Origin: Candidatus Atribacteria bacterium
GTDB taxonomy: Bacteria; Atribacterota; Phoenicimicrobiia; Phoenicimicrobiales; Stramentimicrobiaceae
Length of the DNA stretch: 64,000 nucleotides
Direction of reading: 5' to 3'
NCBI GenBank assembly: GCA_018402425.1
Contig: JAGYIZ010000003.1
Location: 22,806-86,805 of the forward strand
Each line of letters opens with the position of its first letter. Positions within the stretch are counted from its first letter, which is position 1. The notes under the pieces are model-generated. The model had not been told where the DNA came from. It made no database searches and saw only the letters and a list, made by a program, of their open reading frames with translations. The position numbers and the translations under genes were made by a program. Below, in pieces: positions 18,231 through 28,225 of this stretch.

Positions 18231-19907
18231 CTAAATCTTTATAGAATCCTTGTATTCACCAAAAATTTCTCTTAGTTGGTCACATATTTCTCCTAAGGTG
18301 GCATAGCCTTTAACGCAATCCATAATAAATGGCATCACGTTTTTATCCGAACTTGCTGCCTGTTTTAATAAATGCAGCGATTCTTTTACCTTAGATTCGT
18401 CGCGGTTGTTTTTAACCTCTTCTAATTTTTTAATTTGTTGCTTTTCAATCTCCGGATTAACCTTAAGTAAATCCTTCATTGTTTCTTCTTCAGATTCAAA
18501 CTGGTTAACACCAACAATAATTCTTTTCTTATCTTCCACATCTTTCTGATATTGATAAGCACTATTTTGTATCTCTCTCTGGATAAAGCCTTTTTCAATC
18601 GCTTTTGGTGCACCACCCAATTTTTCAATTTGGTTAATATAGTCCATTACTGCATCTTCAATTTCTTTGGTCATTTTTTCAATATAATAAGAACCGGCTA
18701 AAGGGTCTACAGTCTCGGTTACACCACTTTCATGAGCGATAACCTGCTGTGTTCTCAATGCAATTCTTACTGCTTTTTGTGATGGCAAAGAAAGGGCCTC
18801 ATCTCTTGAATTAGTGTGCAAGGACTGAGTCCCTCCAAGAACTGCTGCAAGTGCCTGTAAAGTAACTCTAATAATATTATTATCCGGTTGCTGGGCAGTT
18901 AGAGTACAACCAGCAGTCTGTGTATGGAAACGAAGCATTATAGATTTTGGATTCTTTGCACCAAAACGATCTCTCATAATTTTTGCCCACAATTTTCTTG
19001 CCGCCCTAAATTTTGCAACTTCTTCAAATAAGTCATTATGAGCATTAAAGAAAAAAGATAATCTGGGAGCAAATTTATCAACGTCCAAGCCTTTTTTTAC
19101 TGCAGCGTCAACGTAGGCAATTCCATTGGCCAATGTAAAAGCAATTTCCTGTATTGCAGTAGAACCGGCTTCTCTAATATGATAACCACTTATACTAATA
19201 GTATTCCATCTCGGTAATTCCTTGGAACAATAAGCAAAAATATCTGTAATTAGCCTCATGGATGGCAATGGTGGGAAAATATAAGTGCCTCTAGCAATAT
19301 ATTCTTTCAAAATGTCATTTTGAATTGTACCATTTAATTTAGCAGCAGAAACTCCCTGTTTTTCAGCTACCGCTATATACATGGCAAGTAAAACAGCTGC
19401 TGGAGCATTTATAGTCATAGAAGTGCTTACCTTTTCCAAGGGAATGCCTTCAAACAATATTTCCATATCCTTCAATGAATCAATTGCTACTCCTACTTTC
19501 CCTACTTCTCCGTGGGACATTGAATGGTCAGAATCATAGCCGATTTGTGTTGGTAAATCAAAAGCAATACTCAAACCTGTTTGACCATTTTTTAGTAAAT
19601 ATTTATATCTTTTGTTTGATTCTTCGGCATCTCCAAAGCCGGCATATTGTCTCATAGTCCAAAATCTACCTCGGTACATTGTTGGTTGAACGCCTCTGGT
19701 ATAAGGATAATCTCCCGGGTAACCTATCTCTTTCAGATAATCCAAATCCTCTAAATCCAAGGGATCATATAATCGCTTTACTTCTTTATTTGAACCTGTC
19801 ACGAATTGCTCTTTTCGTTCTGGAAATCTATCTAAAACCTTTTTTAGTGTCTTATCTGACCATTGTTCCCTGGCTTTTTTTATCTCTTTGTAATCCACGC
19901 CTTTCAT
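18231..19907 (-). CDS. mcmA: Methylmalonyl-CoA mutase, catalytic large subunit
   Basis: 558 residues, TIM-barrel mutase domain without a B12 domain. Characteristic blocks are [25 protein letters not shown] (about 68-92), [18 protein letters not shown] (about 111-128), [15 protein letters not shown] near 240 and [16 protein letters not shown] near 328, the last two around the substrate and cofactor site. It interconverts succinyl-CoA and methylmalonyl-CoA. The ATG at 19907 directly follows GGAGGG, so a GTG three codons later may be the real start. Next to korABCD, mce and mmd it forms the carbon route from 2-oxoglutarate to propionyl-CoA. Confidence 0.96.
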   Translation of the reverse strand: MKGVDYKEIKKAREQWSDKTLKKVLDRFPERKEQFVTGSNKEVKRLYDPLDLEDLDYLKEIGYPGDYPYTRGVQPTMYRGRFWTMRQYAGFGDAEESNKRYKYLLKNGQTGLSIAFDLPTQIGYDSDHSMSHGEVGKVGVAIDSLKDMEILFEGIPLEKVSTSMTINAPAAVLLAMYIAVAEKQGVSAAKLNGTIQNDILKEYIARGTYIFPPLPSMRLITDIFAYCSKELPRWNTISISGYHIREAGSTAIQEIAFTLANGIAYVDAAVKKGLDVDKFAPRLSFFFNAHNDLFEEVAKFRAARKLWAKIMRDRFGAKNPKSIMLRFHTQTAGCTLTAQQPDNNIIRVTLQALAAVLGGTQSLHTNSRDEALSLPSQKAVRIALRTQQVIAHESGVTETVDPLAGSYYIEKMTKEIEDAVMDYINQIEKLGGAPKAIEKGFIQREIQNSAYQYQKDVEDKKRIIVGVNQFESEEETMKDLLKVNPEIEKQQIKKLEEVKNNRDESKVKESLHLLKQAASSDKNVMPFIMDCVKGYATLGEICDQLREIFGEYKDSIKI

Positions 19908-19967
19908 CCCTCCTAATTTTTTTTATATAATAAGCATAAATTCAAGATTATAATTTAATAGTCTATT

Positions 19968-20789
19968 TTATTTTTCAGTTTCCATAAGGAGATCTTCCAC
20001 TAATACATTAATTTTAATAATATTGATGCCAGTAATATAATCTAATTCCTTCTTTAAGTTTTCCTGTATTCTTTTAACGATATTAGGGATATTCTTCCCA
20101 TATCGTAAAATAAGGTTCATTTGTATTAAAATACCCTCTTCAGTAATATTAATCTTCGTTTTTCCAACTCTGATTACTTCCTTAAAATCTTTTATAGTAA
20201 AAAAGATGATATCCAGAATAGCGTTTTCAGAAATAAAGAGTTTACCAAAATAACTAAAAGGTGGTCGAACTACGGTTCTTTCTCCAATCTTTCGATTTCC
20301 ATATCTCTTTCTGTAGAAAATTTCTAAAGACTCCACCAAATTGATGGGAAATTTTCTCTGCACCTCTATCCCTGGTAGGGGAATTATATGAGTTCCTTCT
20401 CGAGACCGACTGGTTCTGGCAATTTGTATTTCCTTCTCGCTGGAAATATCTTCAATTTGAAATGTTTGGCTTACAGGTGGTAATTCCAATGTCTGAACAA
20501 TCTTCTCGACCATGTCTTTAGAAGTACCCAGAACCATTATCTTTTTTGGATTGTCCTGTTTAATAACATCCCGTACAGACTGAGCATGTTCTTTTTCAAA
20601 AAAAATGGCTCTCCTGATTGCTTGTATTCTATTAGCTTCCTTCTTTGCCGACAAACCTGCTAATATCCTATCTTTTCTAATTAACAGACCATCATCAATA
20701 ATATATTCAATATGCTCTTTATGAGCAATTAATAAAGCTTTATGGCTTTTACCTGTTCCACTTCCCCCTACCAGGGCAATTACCTTCAT
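19968..20789 (-). CDS. P-loop NTPase domain fused to an Asp23/Gls24-like domain
   Basis: 273 residues in two parts. Residues 1-120 look like a small nucleotide-binding domain: ALVGGSGTGKSHKA (P-loop, 5-18), YIIDDGLLIRKDRILAG, and PKKIMVLGTSKDMV as a possible Walker B region. Residues 150-273 resemble an Asp23/Gls24 (alkaline-shock) domain: NLVESLEIFYRKRYG, FGKLFISENAILDIIFFTIKD, and GILIQMNLILRYGKNIPNIVKRIQENLKK. I know of no established function for this pairing. It lies 21 bases after gdh and 60 before mcmA inside the metabolic gene train, so it is probably co-expressed. The domain assignment is from pattern, not a search. Confidence 0.65.
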   Translation of the reverse strand: MKVIALVGGSGTGKSHKALLIAHKEHIEYIIDDGLLIRKDRILAGLSAKKEANRIQAIRRAIFFEKEHAQSVRDVIKQDNPKKIMVLGTSKDMVEKIVQTLELPPVSQTFQIEDISSEKEIQIARTSRSREGTHIIPLPGIEVQRKFPINLVESLEIFYRKRYGNRKIGERTVVRPPFSYFGKLFISENAILDIIFFTIKDFKEVIRVGKTKINITEEGILIQMNLILRYGKNIPNIVKRIQENLKKELDYITGINIIKINVLVEDLLMETEK

Positions 20790-20810
20790 ATTATTTACTC
20801 TACCTCAATC

Positions 20811-22121
20811 CTACTTTTTTGTTTTTACCCATCCCCTGCCTTCTACTGCAAGGGCTACCCTCCTAACTGCAATAATATAAGCAGCATCTCGTGGATAAAG
20901 TTTTTCTTTTTCCGCCAAATCAGCAACATCATTAAATGCATCAGTCATAATTTTTTCTAATTTTTCTAAAACTTCATCTTTTGGCCAATAATAATTCATA
21001 TTATTCTGCACTTGCTCAAAATAAGAAACCGTAACCCCTCCGGCATTACACAGAAAATCAGGGATAAGATATATATTTTTTTCTTTAATAACTTTATCTG
21101 CGGCAGGTGTAGTGGGCGTGTTTGCTGCTTCTGCATATATTTTTACCTTATTAAAATCAATTTCATTAACATTATCAGCATGAACAGCTGAACCTAACGC
21201 TGCTGGTATTAAAACAGTTACCGGTTTTTTTAGCCAGGCATCTCCATCCTCTTGTTTCCAACCAAATGATTGAGCTTTTTTAGGATTGATTGTTCCAAAT
21301 TTATCTAAAGTACCCGGAGCAAATAAATCTTCAGGTTTAATGCCATCTTCACAGCTGTAAGTATATGCCTTTTTATCATTAGCATCCCAACATGACATGG
21401 CAATTACTTTACCGCCATACTCGACAAATTTTTCACAGCAATACTGGGCATTATTTCCTGCGCCTTGAATAGATGCAGTCGCATCTTTAAAGTCAATATT
21501 CAAACGCTTCAATGCTTCCCTAACACAATAAATAACCCCATAGCCTGTTGCTTCCGTTCTACCTAATGATCCGCCGACACCGACTGATTTACCTGTTACA
21601 AATCCAGGTTTTCTACTCCTGGCGATAGTATCGTATTCATCCATTATCCATAACATATCCTGGGGATTGGTAGCTACATCAGGTGCAGGTACATCCATTT
21701 CAGGTCCCACAATATCGTATACCTTTCTTACCCAACCGCGACAAAGTTTTTCTGTTTCTCTGTCAGAAAGTTCCCTGGGATTACATACTACACCCCCCTT
21801 CCCTCCACCGAGGGGAATATTCACAACAGCACATTTCCAGGCCATCATCATAGCCAAAGCTCTGACCATATCAATAGTTTCATCCTCTGCAAACCTCAAT
21901 CCACCTTTGGAAGGACCGCGTGCTGTGGAATGTTGAACCCGAAAACCGGTGAATGTTTTCGTAGTTCCATCATCCATTTCTACCGGTATTCTAATTCTTA
22001 TCTCCCGTTCAGCCTCTCTTAAAAACTCACGAATCGGTTCACTTAAACCACATTTTTCTGCATTAGAATCAAATTGCGATTGAACAATTTCGAAAGGATT
22101 CATTTTTTCATCTTTAGACAT
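20811..22121 (-). CDS. gdhA: Glutamate dehydrogenase (Glu/Leu/Phe/Val family)
   Basis: 436 residues. The dimerisation and substrate domain has GGLRFAEDETIDMVRALAMMM, the catalytic-lysine block PLGGGKGGVVCNP (about 102-114), and PAPDVATNPQDMLWIMDEY. The Rossmann domain follows with ASIQGAGNNAQYC near 225. It oxidises glutamate to 2-oxoglutarate and ammonia with reduction of NAD(P)+. The coenzyme cannot be fixed by eye. A Leu/Phe dehydrogenase is possible in principle, but the length and position between nfnAB and the mutase fit glutamate. Good ribosome site GGAGG before the ATG at 22121. Confidence 0.93.
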   Translation of the reverse strand: MSKDEKMNPFEIVQSQFDSNAEKCGLSEPIREFLREAEREIRIRIPVEMDDGTTKTFTGFRVQHSTARGPSKGGLRFAEDETIDMVRALAMMMAWKCAVVNIPLGGGKGGVVCNPRELSDRETEKLCRGWVRKVYDIVGPEMDVPAPDVATNPQDMLWIMDEYDTIARSRKPGFVTGKSVGVGGSLGRTEATGYGVIYCVREALKRLNIDFKDATASIQGAGNNAQYCCEKFVEYGGKVIAMSCWDANDKKAYTYSCEDGIKPEDLFAPGTLDKFGTINPKKAQSFGWKQEDGDAWLKKPVTVLIPAALGSAVHADNVNEIDFNKVKIYAEAANTPTTPAADKVIKEKNIYLIPDFLCNAGGVTVSYFEQVQNNMNYYWPKDEVLEKLEKIMTDAFNDVADLAEKEKLYPRDAAYIIAVRRVALAVEGRGWVKTKK

Positions 22122-22157
22122 TTCAAACCTCCAAAATATTAATTAATCTTAATCTTA

Positions 22158-23588
22158 TCATTTTTTCTTTAAACTCTTTCCTGAAGATAGATAAGTAGCT
22201 ATTGATCTAGCAGCCACTTTTCCGTCACCAACAGCCGATATAACAGTAGCCGCACCTCTTACTATATCCCCACCGGCAAAAATTCCTTCACAGGTTGTCA
22301 TTCTTGTTTTTTCATCTATCTTAAAATATCCCCATTTGTTTACCTCAACTCCCTGCGCACTCTTGGCAATAATTGGGTTGGCCATGGTTCCAATGGCGTC
22401 AATCACCATATCTACTTCCAAAGTAAAATTGGATCCTTCGATAGGAATAGGTCTTCTTCGACCAGATTCATCTGGTTCTCCTAACTCCATTTTAATACAT
22501 TCCATGCCTGTTACTTTTCCTTCTTTATTCCCCAATACCCGGACAGGTAAAGTTAAAAAATTGAAAACAACTCCCTCTTCCTCGGCATGATGTACTTCTT
22601 CTGCCCTAGCCGGAACTTCTTTTCTGGACCGACGATAAATGATATATGATTTTTCAGCACCAAGACGTAAGGCTGTCCGCGCAGAATCCATAGCAACATT
22701 ACCAGCTCCAATGGTGGCTGCCTTTCTGCCAATTTTTATCGGAGTATCATATTCAGGAAAAAGATAAGCTTTCATTAAATTAGAGCGAGTTAGAAATTCG
22801 TTTGCTGAATAAACATCATTCATATTTTCGCCCTGAATGTTCATAAAACGAGGAGCACCTGCTCCATTTGCCAGAAATATTGCATCAAACTCCTTTTTTA
22901 AATCTTCTACACTGCCTGTAGCTCCAACAACATAATCAGTTATTACTTGAACTCCAATTTTTTTTATCTCATTGACCTCATATTCAACAATTGTTTTGGG
23001 AAGTCTGAATTCGGGAATACCATAGACCAGAACACCTCCAGGTTTATGCAGAGCTTCAAAAAGAGTCACATGGTAACCCATTTTAGCTAGATCAGCTGCA
23101 CAACTTAAACCCGCCGGACCTGATCCTACCACAGCGACCTTTAAATCTTTTTTTGCAACACTGTCGGTTTTGCCATGAATATGATTTTTTCTAGCCCAAT
23201 CAGCTACAAATCGTTCTAATCTTCCAATGGCTATAGGTTTACCAGTACTTTTTAAAACACATTCTTTCTGGCATTGCTCTTCCTGTGGGCATACTCTTCC
23301 GGTTACTGCCGGGAGGGCATCTGTCTTCAAAATTGTTAAATAGGCACTTTCAAAATCTTCTTCAACGATATACTTAATAAACAGCGGAATATTAATTTCT
23401 GCTGGGCAACCTGTCATGCATTTCGGATTCTTACATTGCAAGCATCTTTGAGCCTCTTTAATGGCATCTTCTCTTGTATATCCTAATGGAACTTCCTTAA
23501 AATTGGCAATACGTTTGTTAGGAGATTGTTCCCTCATGGGAATTTGTTCTCGTTTCATTCTTTCTTTCACCGGTATCATATCAGCCAT
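22158..23588 (-). CDS. nfnB: NADH-dependent ferredoxin:NADP+ oxidoreductase NfnB / glutamate synthase small-subunit-like
   Basis: About 476 residues from the ATG at 23588, which has GGAGAG just upstream. The longer frame to 23669 overlaps nfnA and is not needed. An N-terminal Fe-S region (CLQCKNPKCMTGCP, then GRVCPQEEQCQKECV) is followed by two dinucleotide-binding motifs, VGSGPAGLSCAADLAKMG and ATIGAGNVAMDSARTALRLG. The C-terminus has EGIFAGGDIVRGAATV. With nfnA 16 bases upstream it fits NfnAB, which bifurcates electrons between NAD(H), NADP(H) and ferredoxin. Annotation pipelines often call it gltA (glutamate synthase). No large GltS subunit is here, so NfnB is preferred. Confidence 0.88.
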   Translation of the reverse strand: MADMIPVKERMKREQIPMREQSPNKRIANFKEVPLGYTREDAIKEAQRCLQCKNPKCMTGCPAEINIPLFIKYIVEEDFESAYLTILKTDALPAVTGRVCPQEEQCQKECVLKSTGKPIAIGRLERFVADWARKNHIHGKTDSVAKKDLKVAVVGSGPAGLSCAADLAKMGYHVTLFEALHKPGGVLVYGIPEFRLPKTIVEYEVNEIKKIGVQVITDYVVGATGSVEDLKKEFDAIFLANGAGAPRFMNIQGENMNDVYSANEFLTRSNLMKAYLFPEYDTPIKIGRKAATIGAGNVAMDSARTALRLGAEKSYIIYRRSRKEVPARAEEVHHAEEEGVVFNFLTLPVRVLGNKEGKVTGMECIKMELGEPDESGRRRPIPIEGSNFTLEVDMVIDAIGTMANPIIAKSAQGVEVNKWGYFKIDEKTRMTTCEGIFAGGDIVRGAATVISAVGDGKVAARSIATYLSSGKSLKKK

Positions 23589-23604
23589 TATTTCTCTCCT
23601 TACA

Positions 23605-24438
23605 TTAACATTCTTCCTGATTCTTATGGTGATTCCAGGATTCTTTTTCTTCTTTCTTGTAGCGTCCAATCCTATTCATAAATCCATCCCAGTCAACTAA
23701 CTGTCCATCAAATTCCGGTCCATCAGTACAGACAAACTTGGTTTCTCCTCCTATGGATACTCTGCATGAACCACACATTCCTGTCCCATCAACCATAATT
23801 GTATTTAGACTGACAATAGTATCAACGGAATAAGCCTTGGTTAAAGAGGTAGTAACTTTCATCATAATTGGTGGTCCAATTGTCCAAACTTTCTTAATAT
23901 TATTATCATGGTCAAGTTTCTCTTTTAAGGCATCAGTTACAAAACCTTTTCTTCCATAACTTCCATCATCAGTAGTAATAATTAACTCATCTGATACCTG
24001 TCTTAACTCTTTTTCCATAATAATTAACTTTTTAGTTCTGGCTCCTATAATGGTAATAACCTTATTACCTGCTTTTTTTAAGTTACGGGCAATGGGATGA
24101 ATACAGGCAATTCCCGTCCCTCCTCCAACCAAAACTACAGTTCCAAAATAGTCTATTTCAGATTTTTTGCCCAGTGGACCAATAAATGAATACAAATAGT
24201 CCCCTTCTTTAAAGGAAGATAATTCATCAGTTGTCTTACCCACTATTTGAAAAACAATATATATTAATCCTTTTTCCCTGTCATAATCTGCAACAGTCAG
24301 TGGTATCCTTTCACCTTCCTCTCTTGTCATTAGGATAATAAACTGGCCAGGTTGTACAGTTCTTGCTATTTCCGGTGCTTTTATCCACATAGCATAAATA
24401 TCCTGGTAAAGTGTTTCTTTCTTAATAATCTGGTACAT
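23605..24438 (-). CDS. nfnA: NfnA-type FAD/NAD-binding and [2Fe-2S] subunit
   Basis: 277 residues, ferredoxin-NADP reductase-like. The FAD domain is residues 1-95 (ERIPLTVADYD), the NAD domain has VVLVGGGTGIACIHPIAR (about 100-117), and a C-terminal iron-sulphur site is formed by GMCGSCRVSIGG and KFVCTDGPEF. This is the layout of NfnA (also called SudB or DHOD-electron-transfer-like). It partners NfnB. In a glutamate fermenter it would move electrons from reduced ferredoxin, made by KorABCD, to NADP+ or NAD+. The ATG at 24438 has GAGG spaced correctly. Confidence 0.88.
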   Translation of the reverse strand: MYQIIKKETLYQDIYAMWIKAPEIARTVQPGQFIILMTREEGERIPLTVADYDREKGLIYIVFQIVGKTTDELSSFKEGDYLYSFIGPLGKKSEIDYFGTVVLVGGGTGIACIHPIARNLKKAGNKVITIIGARTKKLIIMEKELRQVSDELIITTDDGSYGRKGFVTDALKEKLDHDNNIKKVWTIGPPIMMKVTTSLTKAYSVDTIVSLNTIMVDGTGMCGSCRVSIGGETKFVCTDGPEFDGQLVDWDGFMNRIGRYKKEEKESWNHHKNQEEC

Positions 24439-24461
24439 TTATTACCTCTTTTTTCTTAATC

Positions 24462-25670
24462 TTATTTTAATTTACTACATATTTCCATAGTATCACGGGC
24501 AATCATTAATTCTTCATTGGTTGGTATAACCATTACTTTAACTTTTGAATTATCAGTACTTATAACTGTTTTGCTGCCTTTTGCATTATTATTTTTATTA
24601 TCATCAATTTCTATGCCAAAACAAGTCAAGTCAGCACAAACATTTTTTCTTAGTTTAGGCGAATTTTCTCCTATACCTGCTGTAAAGACCAATACATCTA
24701 GACCATTCATCACTGCAGTATAAGCTCCAATATATTTTTTTAGTCCATAATGCAAAACATCCAGCGCTCTTTTTGCTTTTTTATCGCCTTTGCTGGCTTT
24801 CTCTTCCAAATCACGCTTATCACTTGATATTCCCTCTGATAATCCTATAAATCCGCTCTTTTTATATAAGATATTATTCATTTCTTCGGAATTCAGACCC
24901 TCTTTCTTCATTAAAAAAGGAATAACTGCAGGGTCAACATCACCACAGCGAGTTCCCATAATAACTCCTGATATTGTTCCAAAACCAAGACTGGTATCAA
25001 TAGATTTTCCATTTTTAACAGCAGTCAGACTGGAACCATTTCCAAGATGGCAGGTAATTACTTTTAATTCTTCCAGTTCTTTCCCTAACATTTCAGCTGC
25101 TTTTATGGCAACATATTTGTGAGAAGTACCATGGAAACCGTATTTTCTCACCCCATATTTTTCATAATAATGATAAGGCAATCCATAAAGATAGGCTTTC
25201 TCGGGAATCGTCTGATGAAAAGCAGTATCGAAAACTCCTACCTGAGGAGTATCCGGTAATAATTCCTGGCATACTTTTATTCCAAGTATATTAGGGGGGT
25301 TATGTAGTGGCGCTAATTCGATATATTTATTCAGGGTCTCCATTATATCTTGATTTATTAAAACAGATCCCGAATACTTCTCTCCACCATGAACAACTCG
25401 ATGACCAACAGCCGATATCTCTGAAATATCCTTGATAACACCATGATTATTATTCAATAAAGCATCTACCACCAATTCAATTCCTCTGCGGTGATCAGGT
25501 ATATCAATCTCTTTTTTCATAATATCTTTTCCAGTAGGGTAATGAGTAATCAATGACCCACTGATCCCGATCCTCTCTACTAAACCCTTCGCTAATAATG
25601 ATTCGTCGGTCATATCAAAAAGGCGATATTTTATTGAAGAACTACCACTATTAACTACTAATACCTTCAT
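24462..25670 (-). CDS. ackA: Acetate kinase
   Basis: 402 residues, the normal length. The N-terminal motif VVNSGSSSIKYRLFDM (residues 4-19) and the second block GVFDTAFHQTIPEKAY, with HGTSHKYVA and VITCHLGNGSSLTAV, are the ASKHA-fold phosphate and nucleotide sites. It makes ATP and acetate from acetyl phosphate. Propionyl phosphate is also used by many relatives, which would fit this operon. It lies 29 bases after korC and 23 before nfnA. A phosphotransacetylase gene is not present in the window. Confidence 0.97.
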   Translation of the reverse strand: MKVLVVNSGSSSIKYRLFDMTDESLLAKGLVERIGISGSLITHYPTGKDIMKKEIDIPDHRRGIELVVDALLNNNHGVIKDISEISAVGHRVVHGGEKYSGSVLINQDIMETLNKYIELAPLHNPPNILGIKVCQELLPDTPQVGVFDTAFHQTIPEKAYLYGLPYHYYEKYGVRKYGFHGTSHKYVAIKAAEMLGKELEELKVITCHLGNGSSLTAVKNGKSIDTSLGFGTISGVIMGTRCGDVDPAVIPFLMKKEGLNSEEMNNILYKKSGFIGLSEGISSDKRDLEEKASKGDKKAKRALDVLHYGLKKYIGAYTAVMNGLDVLVFTAGIGENSPKLRKNVCADLTCFGIEIDDNKNNNAKGSKTVISTDNSKVKVMVIPTNEELMIARDTMEICSKLK

Positions 25671-25699
25671 TATAATTCCATCCCTCCAAATAATTTTTT

Positions 25700-26254
25700 C
25701 TATATTATTTTCAATTTTTCTCCTATTTTAAAACCATGTTCCAGGGCTTTTATATTTAACTCTTTTATCCTTGCAGGCATTCTGGCAGAAAGTGCTTTTT
25801 TTATTGCATCCCTGGTAACAATATCAGTTAATTGCACTATGATACCCAAAGATATAATATTAGTCACCAATTGATTACCAATCACTTTGATGGCATCATC
25901 TGTAATAGGATGCTGGTATATTTTACCGGTAAAAGACGGCACTTTCAGCACATTAGTTGAATCTGCTAACAGAATTCCATCTTCACTTACATTTTTTATA
26001 TATTTATCACAAGATTGTTGAGTTAAAGCCAGTAAAATATCGGACTTTATTACTTTTGGATAATCAATTTTTTCTTTGCTAATAATTACTTCTGATCTAC
26101 TTGCTCCTCCTCTGGCTTCCGGGCCATAGGATTGTGTCTGTACTACTTCAAAACCGTCATAAATACCGGCAGCCTCTGCCAAAATTATGCCAGCTAAAAT
26201 CAATCCCTGTCCACCAGATCCACTTAAACAAATTTCTTTTCTTTCTTTATTCAT
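25700..26254 (-). CDS. korC: 2-oxoacid:ferredoxin oxidoreductase, gamma subunit
   Basis: 184 residues from the ATG at 26254, which has GGAGGGGGA before it. The frame opens earlier at 26281 but that stretch overlaps korB. ICLSGSGGQGLILAGIILAEA (about 8-28) and QSYGPEARGGASRSEVIIS are the family blocks of the gamma subunit. It belongs with korA, korB and korD in the four-gene enzyme oxidising 2-oxoglutarate to succinyl-CoA with ferredoxin as electron acceptor. Confidence 0.92.
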   Translation of the reverse strand: MNKERKEICLSGSGGQGLILAGIILAEAAGIYDGFEVVQTQSYGPEARGGASRSEVIISKEKIDYPKVIKSDILLALTQQSCDKYIKNVSEDGILLADSTNVLKVPSFTGKIYQHPITDDAIKVIGNQLVTNIISLGIIVQLTDIVTRDAIKKALSARMPARIKELNIKALEHGFKIGEKLKII

Positions 26255-27074
26255 TTCCCCCTCCTTCTTGAGCAATGGCACAAACTTCTTTATACTTATC
26301 AGTATATTCCGGTATACAAATGTCTAAAAATTCACCCATAGGAATTTTGTCTTTCTTTTCCTCAACAGATAATTTTTCCCATGTTTTTTTTGGTACAGAT
26401 ATACTTTTTATCCACTCCATCATTTTAACAGGAGTCCTTAATTTATTCATCCTGCCATAAGAAATAGGACAATCTGAAATTATTTCAACAACTGAAAAAC
26501 CTTTTTTACTTAACGCTTTTTTGATAAATCGTGTTCCTTGATTTGGGTTATAAATACTACTTCTTGCCACATATGAAGCACCTGCACTAGCGGCTAAAGC
26601 AGATAGATCAAAATTTTGATCAATATTTCCGTATGGTGCAGTAGAACCAAATTTTCCTGTGGGAGTCATTGGAGAATATTGTCCTCCGGTCATCCCGTAT
26701 ATCATATTGTTAATAATTACGGCAGTTATATCTATATTTCGACGTGCTGCGTGAATAAAATGATTACCACCTATAGCTGCACAGTCACCATCACCCATTA
26801 CCGCTATTACTTTTAATTTGGGATTAGACATTTTAATGCCAGTTGCAAAAGGCAATGCTCTGCCATGCGTTGTATTCATAGTATTAAAGTCAACATATCC
26901 GGTAATTCTACTGGAACAGCCAATTCCGGAAACCATTGCAACTTCATCCTTTTCCCAGCCTAAACTATCAATTGCCCGAATCAGGGCACCTAAAACAATA
27001 CCATTGCCACATCCCGGACACCAGATATGAGGAAACATCTCTTTTCTAATATATTTTTCAATAACATTCTTCAT
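26247..27074 (-). CDS. korB: 2-oxoacid:ferredoxin oxidoreductase, beta subunit (TPP-binding)
   Basis: 275 residues. HIWCPGCGNGIVLGALIRA (about 16-34) and VMGDGDCAAIGGNHFIHAARRN (about 91-112) are the thiamine-pyrophosphate and iron-sulphur region blocks. The start overlaps the korA stop (ATGA). In the Kor/Vor family the beta subunit does not by itself fix the substrate. 2-Oxoglutarate is inferred because the following steps of the operon begin at succinyl-CoA and end at propionyl-CoA, and gdh supplies 2-oxoglutarate. Confidence 0.92.
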   Translation of the reverse strand: MKNVIEKYIRKEMFPHIWCPGCGNGIVLGALIRAIDSLGWEKDEVAMVSGIGCSSRITGYVDFNTMNTTHGRALPFATGIKMSNPKLKVIAVMGDGDCAAIGGNHFIHAARRNIDITAVIINNMIYGMTGGQYSPMTPTGKFGSTAPYGNIDQNFDLSALAASAGASYVARSSIYNPNQGTRFIKKALSKKGFSVVEIISDCPISYGRMNKLRTPVKMMEWIKSISVPKKTWEKLSVEEKKDKIPMGEFLDICIPEYTDKYKEVCAIAQEGGGNE

Positions 27075-28225
27075 TGACTCATTTCCTCCTCAATTTTTTC
27101 AAGGATTTCAATAGGATTTATCAAATCTCCATCAATCCGAGTATAAGATATAACGCGACTCTTACCCTGGGCTGCTCTTTGAACTTCTCTAACCATCTGC
27201 CCTAAATTCATTTCCGGCACAACTATCAAGTCTACCTGGCTTGCTAATTGGTTAATTAAATCGTCATCAAAAGGCCATAAGGTTATTAATTTCAGTAGTC
27301 CTACTTTAATCCCTTTTTCTCTTGCTAATTTAACTGTTCTTTGTGCTGCCCTAGCAACAGAGCCGTAGGCTACTATTGCTATCTTTGCATCATCCAAAGA
27401 ATATTCTTCTTTAATAACGATATCTTTTTTATTCAATTCCACCTTATTCGATAGTCTTCTTAAAAATTTATCAATCTCTTCAGCATCGGAAGTAGGGTAA
27501 CCCTTTTCATTATGAACCAAGCCGGTTACGTGATATCGATAACCGCTACCAAAATCAGCCATAGGGGGCACCATGTCTTCATCCGCCTTAAAAGGCAGAA
27601 ATTCATCTTTTTTTACATTAGTTTTTTTTCTATCTATAATTTCCAATTGCTCCCTGGAAGGAATATTTACTTTTTCACGCATATGTGCAATAACTTCATC
27701 TAATAATAACATAACCGGAGTACGATATTTCTCGCTAAAATTAACAGCTTTTACGGTTATTTCCAGTATTTCATTTACATCAGAGGGTGCAAGTGCAATC
27801 ATGGGATGATCTCCATGGGTTCCCCAGCGTGCCTGCATCACATCCCCCTGGGAAGGTTTGGTCGGCAATCCGGTACTGGGGCCACCGCGTTGCGCATTCA
27901 CGATTACACATGGAATTTCACCTATTGCTGCAAAACCAATATTCTCCTGTTTTAAACAAATACCCGGACCCGAACTGGCTGTCATTGCCTTTAATCCGGT
28001 TAATGAAGCCCCTATTACTGCTGCCATGCTGGCAATTTCGTCTTCCATCTGCATAAATTTTCCATCAATTTTTGGCAATCTTCTAGCCATTCCTTCAGCT
28101 ATTTCCGAAGCAGGGGTAATCGGATAGCCGGCAAAGAAACGGATACCTGCCAAAAGAGCCCCTTCAACACAAGCTTCATTGCCCTGCAAAATTTTTACTA
28201 TCTGCTTTTCATCACTCATCATCAA
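27071..28225 (-). CDS. korA: 2-oxoacid:ferredoxin oxidoreductase, alpha subunit
   Basis: 384 residues. The N-terminal part has LQGNEACVEGALLAGIRFFAGYPITPASEIAEGM and ASSGPGICLKQENIG, and the C-terminal transketolase-like part has DDAKIAIVAYGSVARAAQRTVK and VPEMNLGQMVREVQRA. It starts with ATG-ATG-ATG, the first overlapping the korD stop. The alpha subunit forms the active core with KorB. Confidence 0.93.
   Translation of the reverse strand: MMMSDEKQIVKILQGNEACVEGALLAGIRFFAGYPITPASEIAEGMARRLPKIDGKFMQMEDEIASMAAVIGASLTGLKAMTASSGPGICLKQENIGFAAIGEIPCVIVNAQRGGPSTGLPTKPSQGDVMQARWGTHGDHPMIALAPSDVNEILEITVKAVNFSEKYRTPVMLLLDEVIAHMREKVNIPSREQLEIIDRKKTNVKKDEFLPFKADEDMVPPMADFGSGYRYHVTGLVHNEKGYPTSDAEEIDKFLRRLSNKVELNKKDIVIKEEYSLDDAKIAIVAYGSVARAAQRTVKLAREKGIKVGLLKLITLWPFDDDLINQLASQVDLIVVPEMNLGQMVREVQRAAQGKSRVISYTRIDGDLINPIEILEKIEEEMSQ

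Noticed and set aside
23589..23669. N-terminal extension of nfnB (MDATRKKKKNPG...)
   Set aside because: It overlaps nfnA, is low-complexity and has no ribosome site, whereas the ATG at 23588 has GGAGAG.
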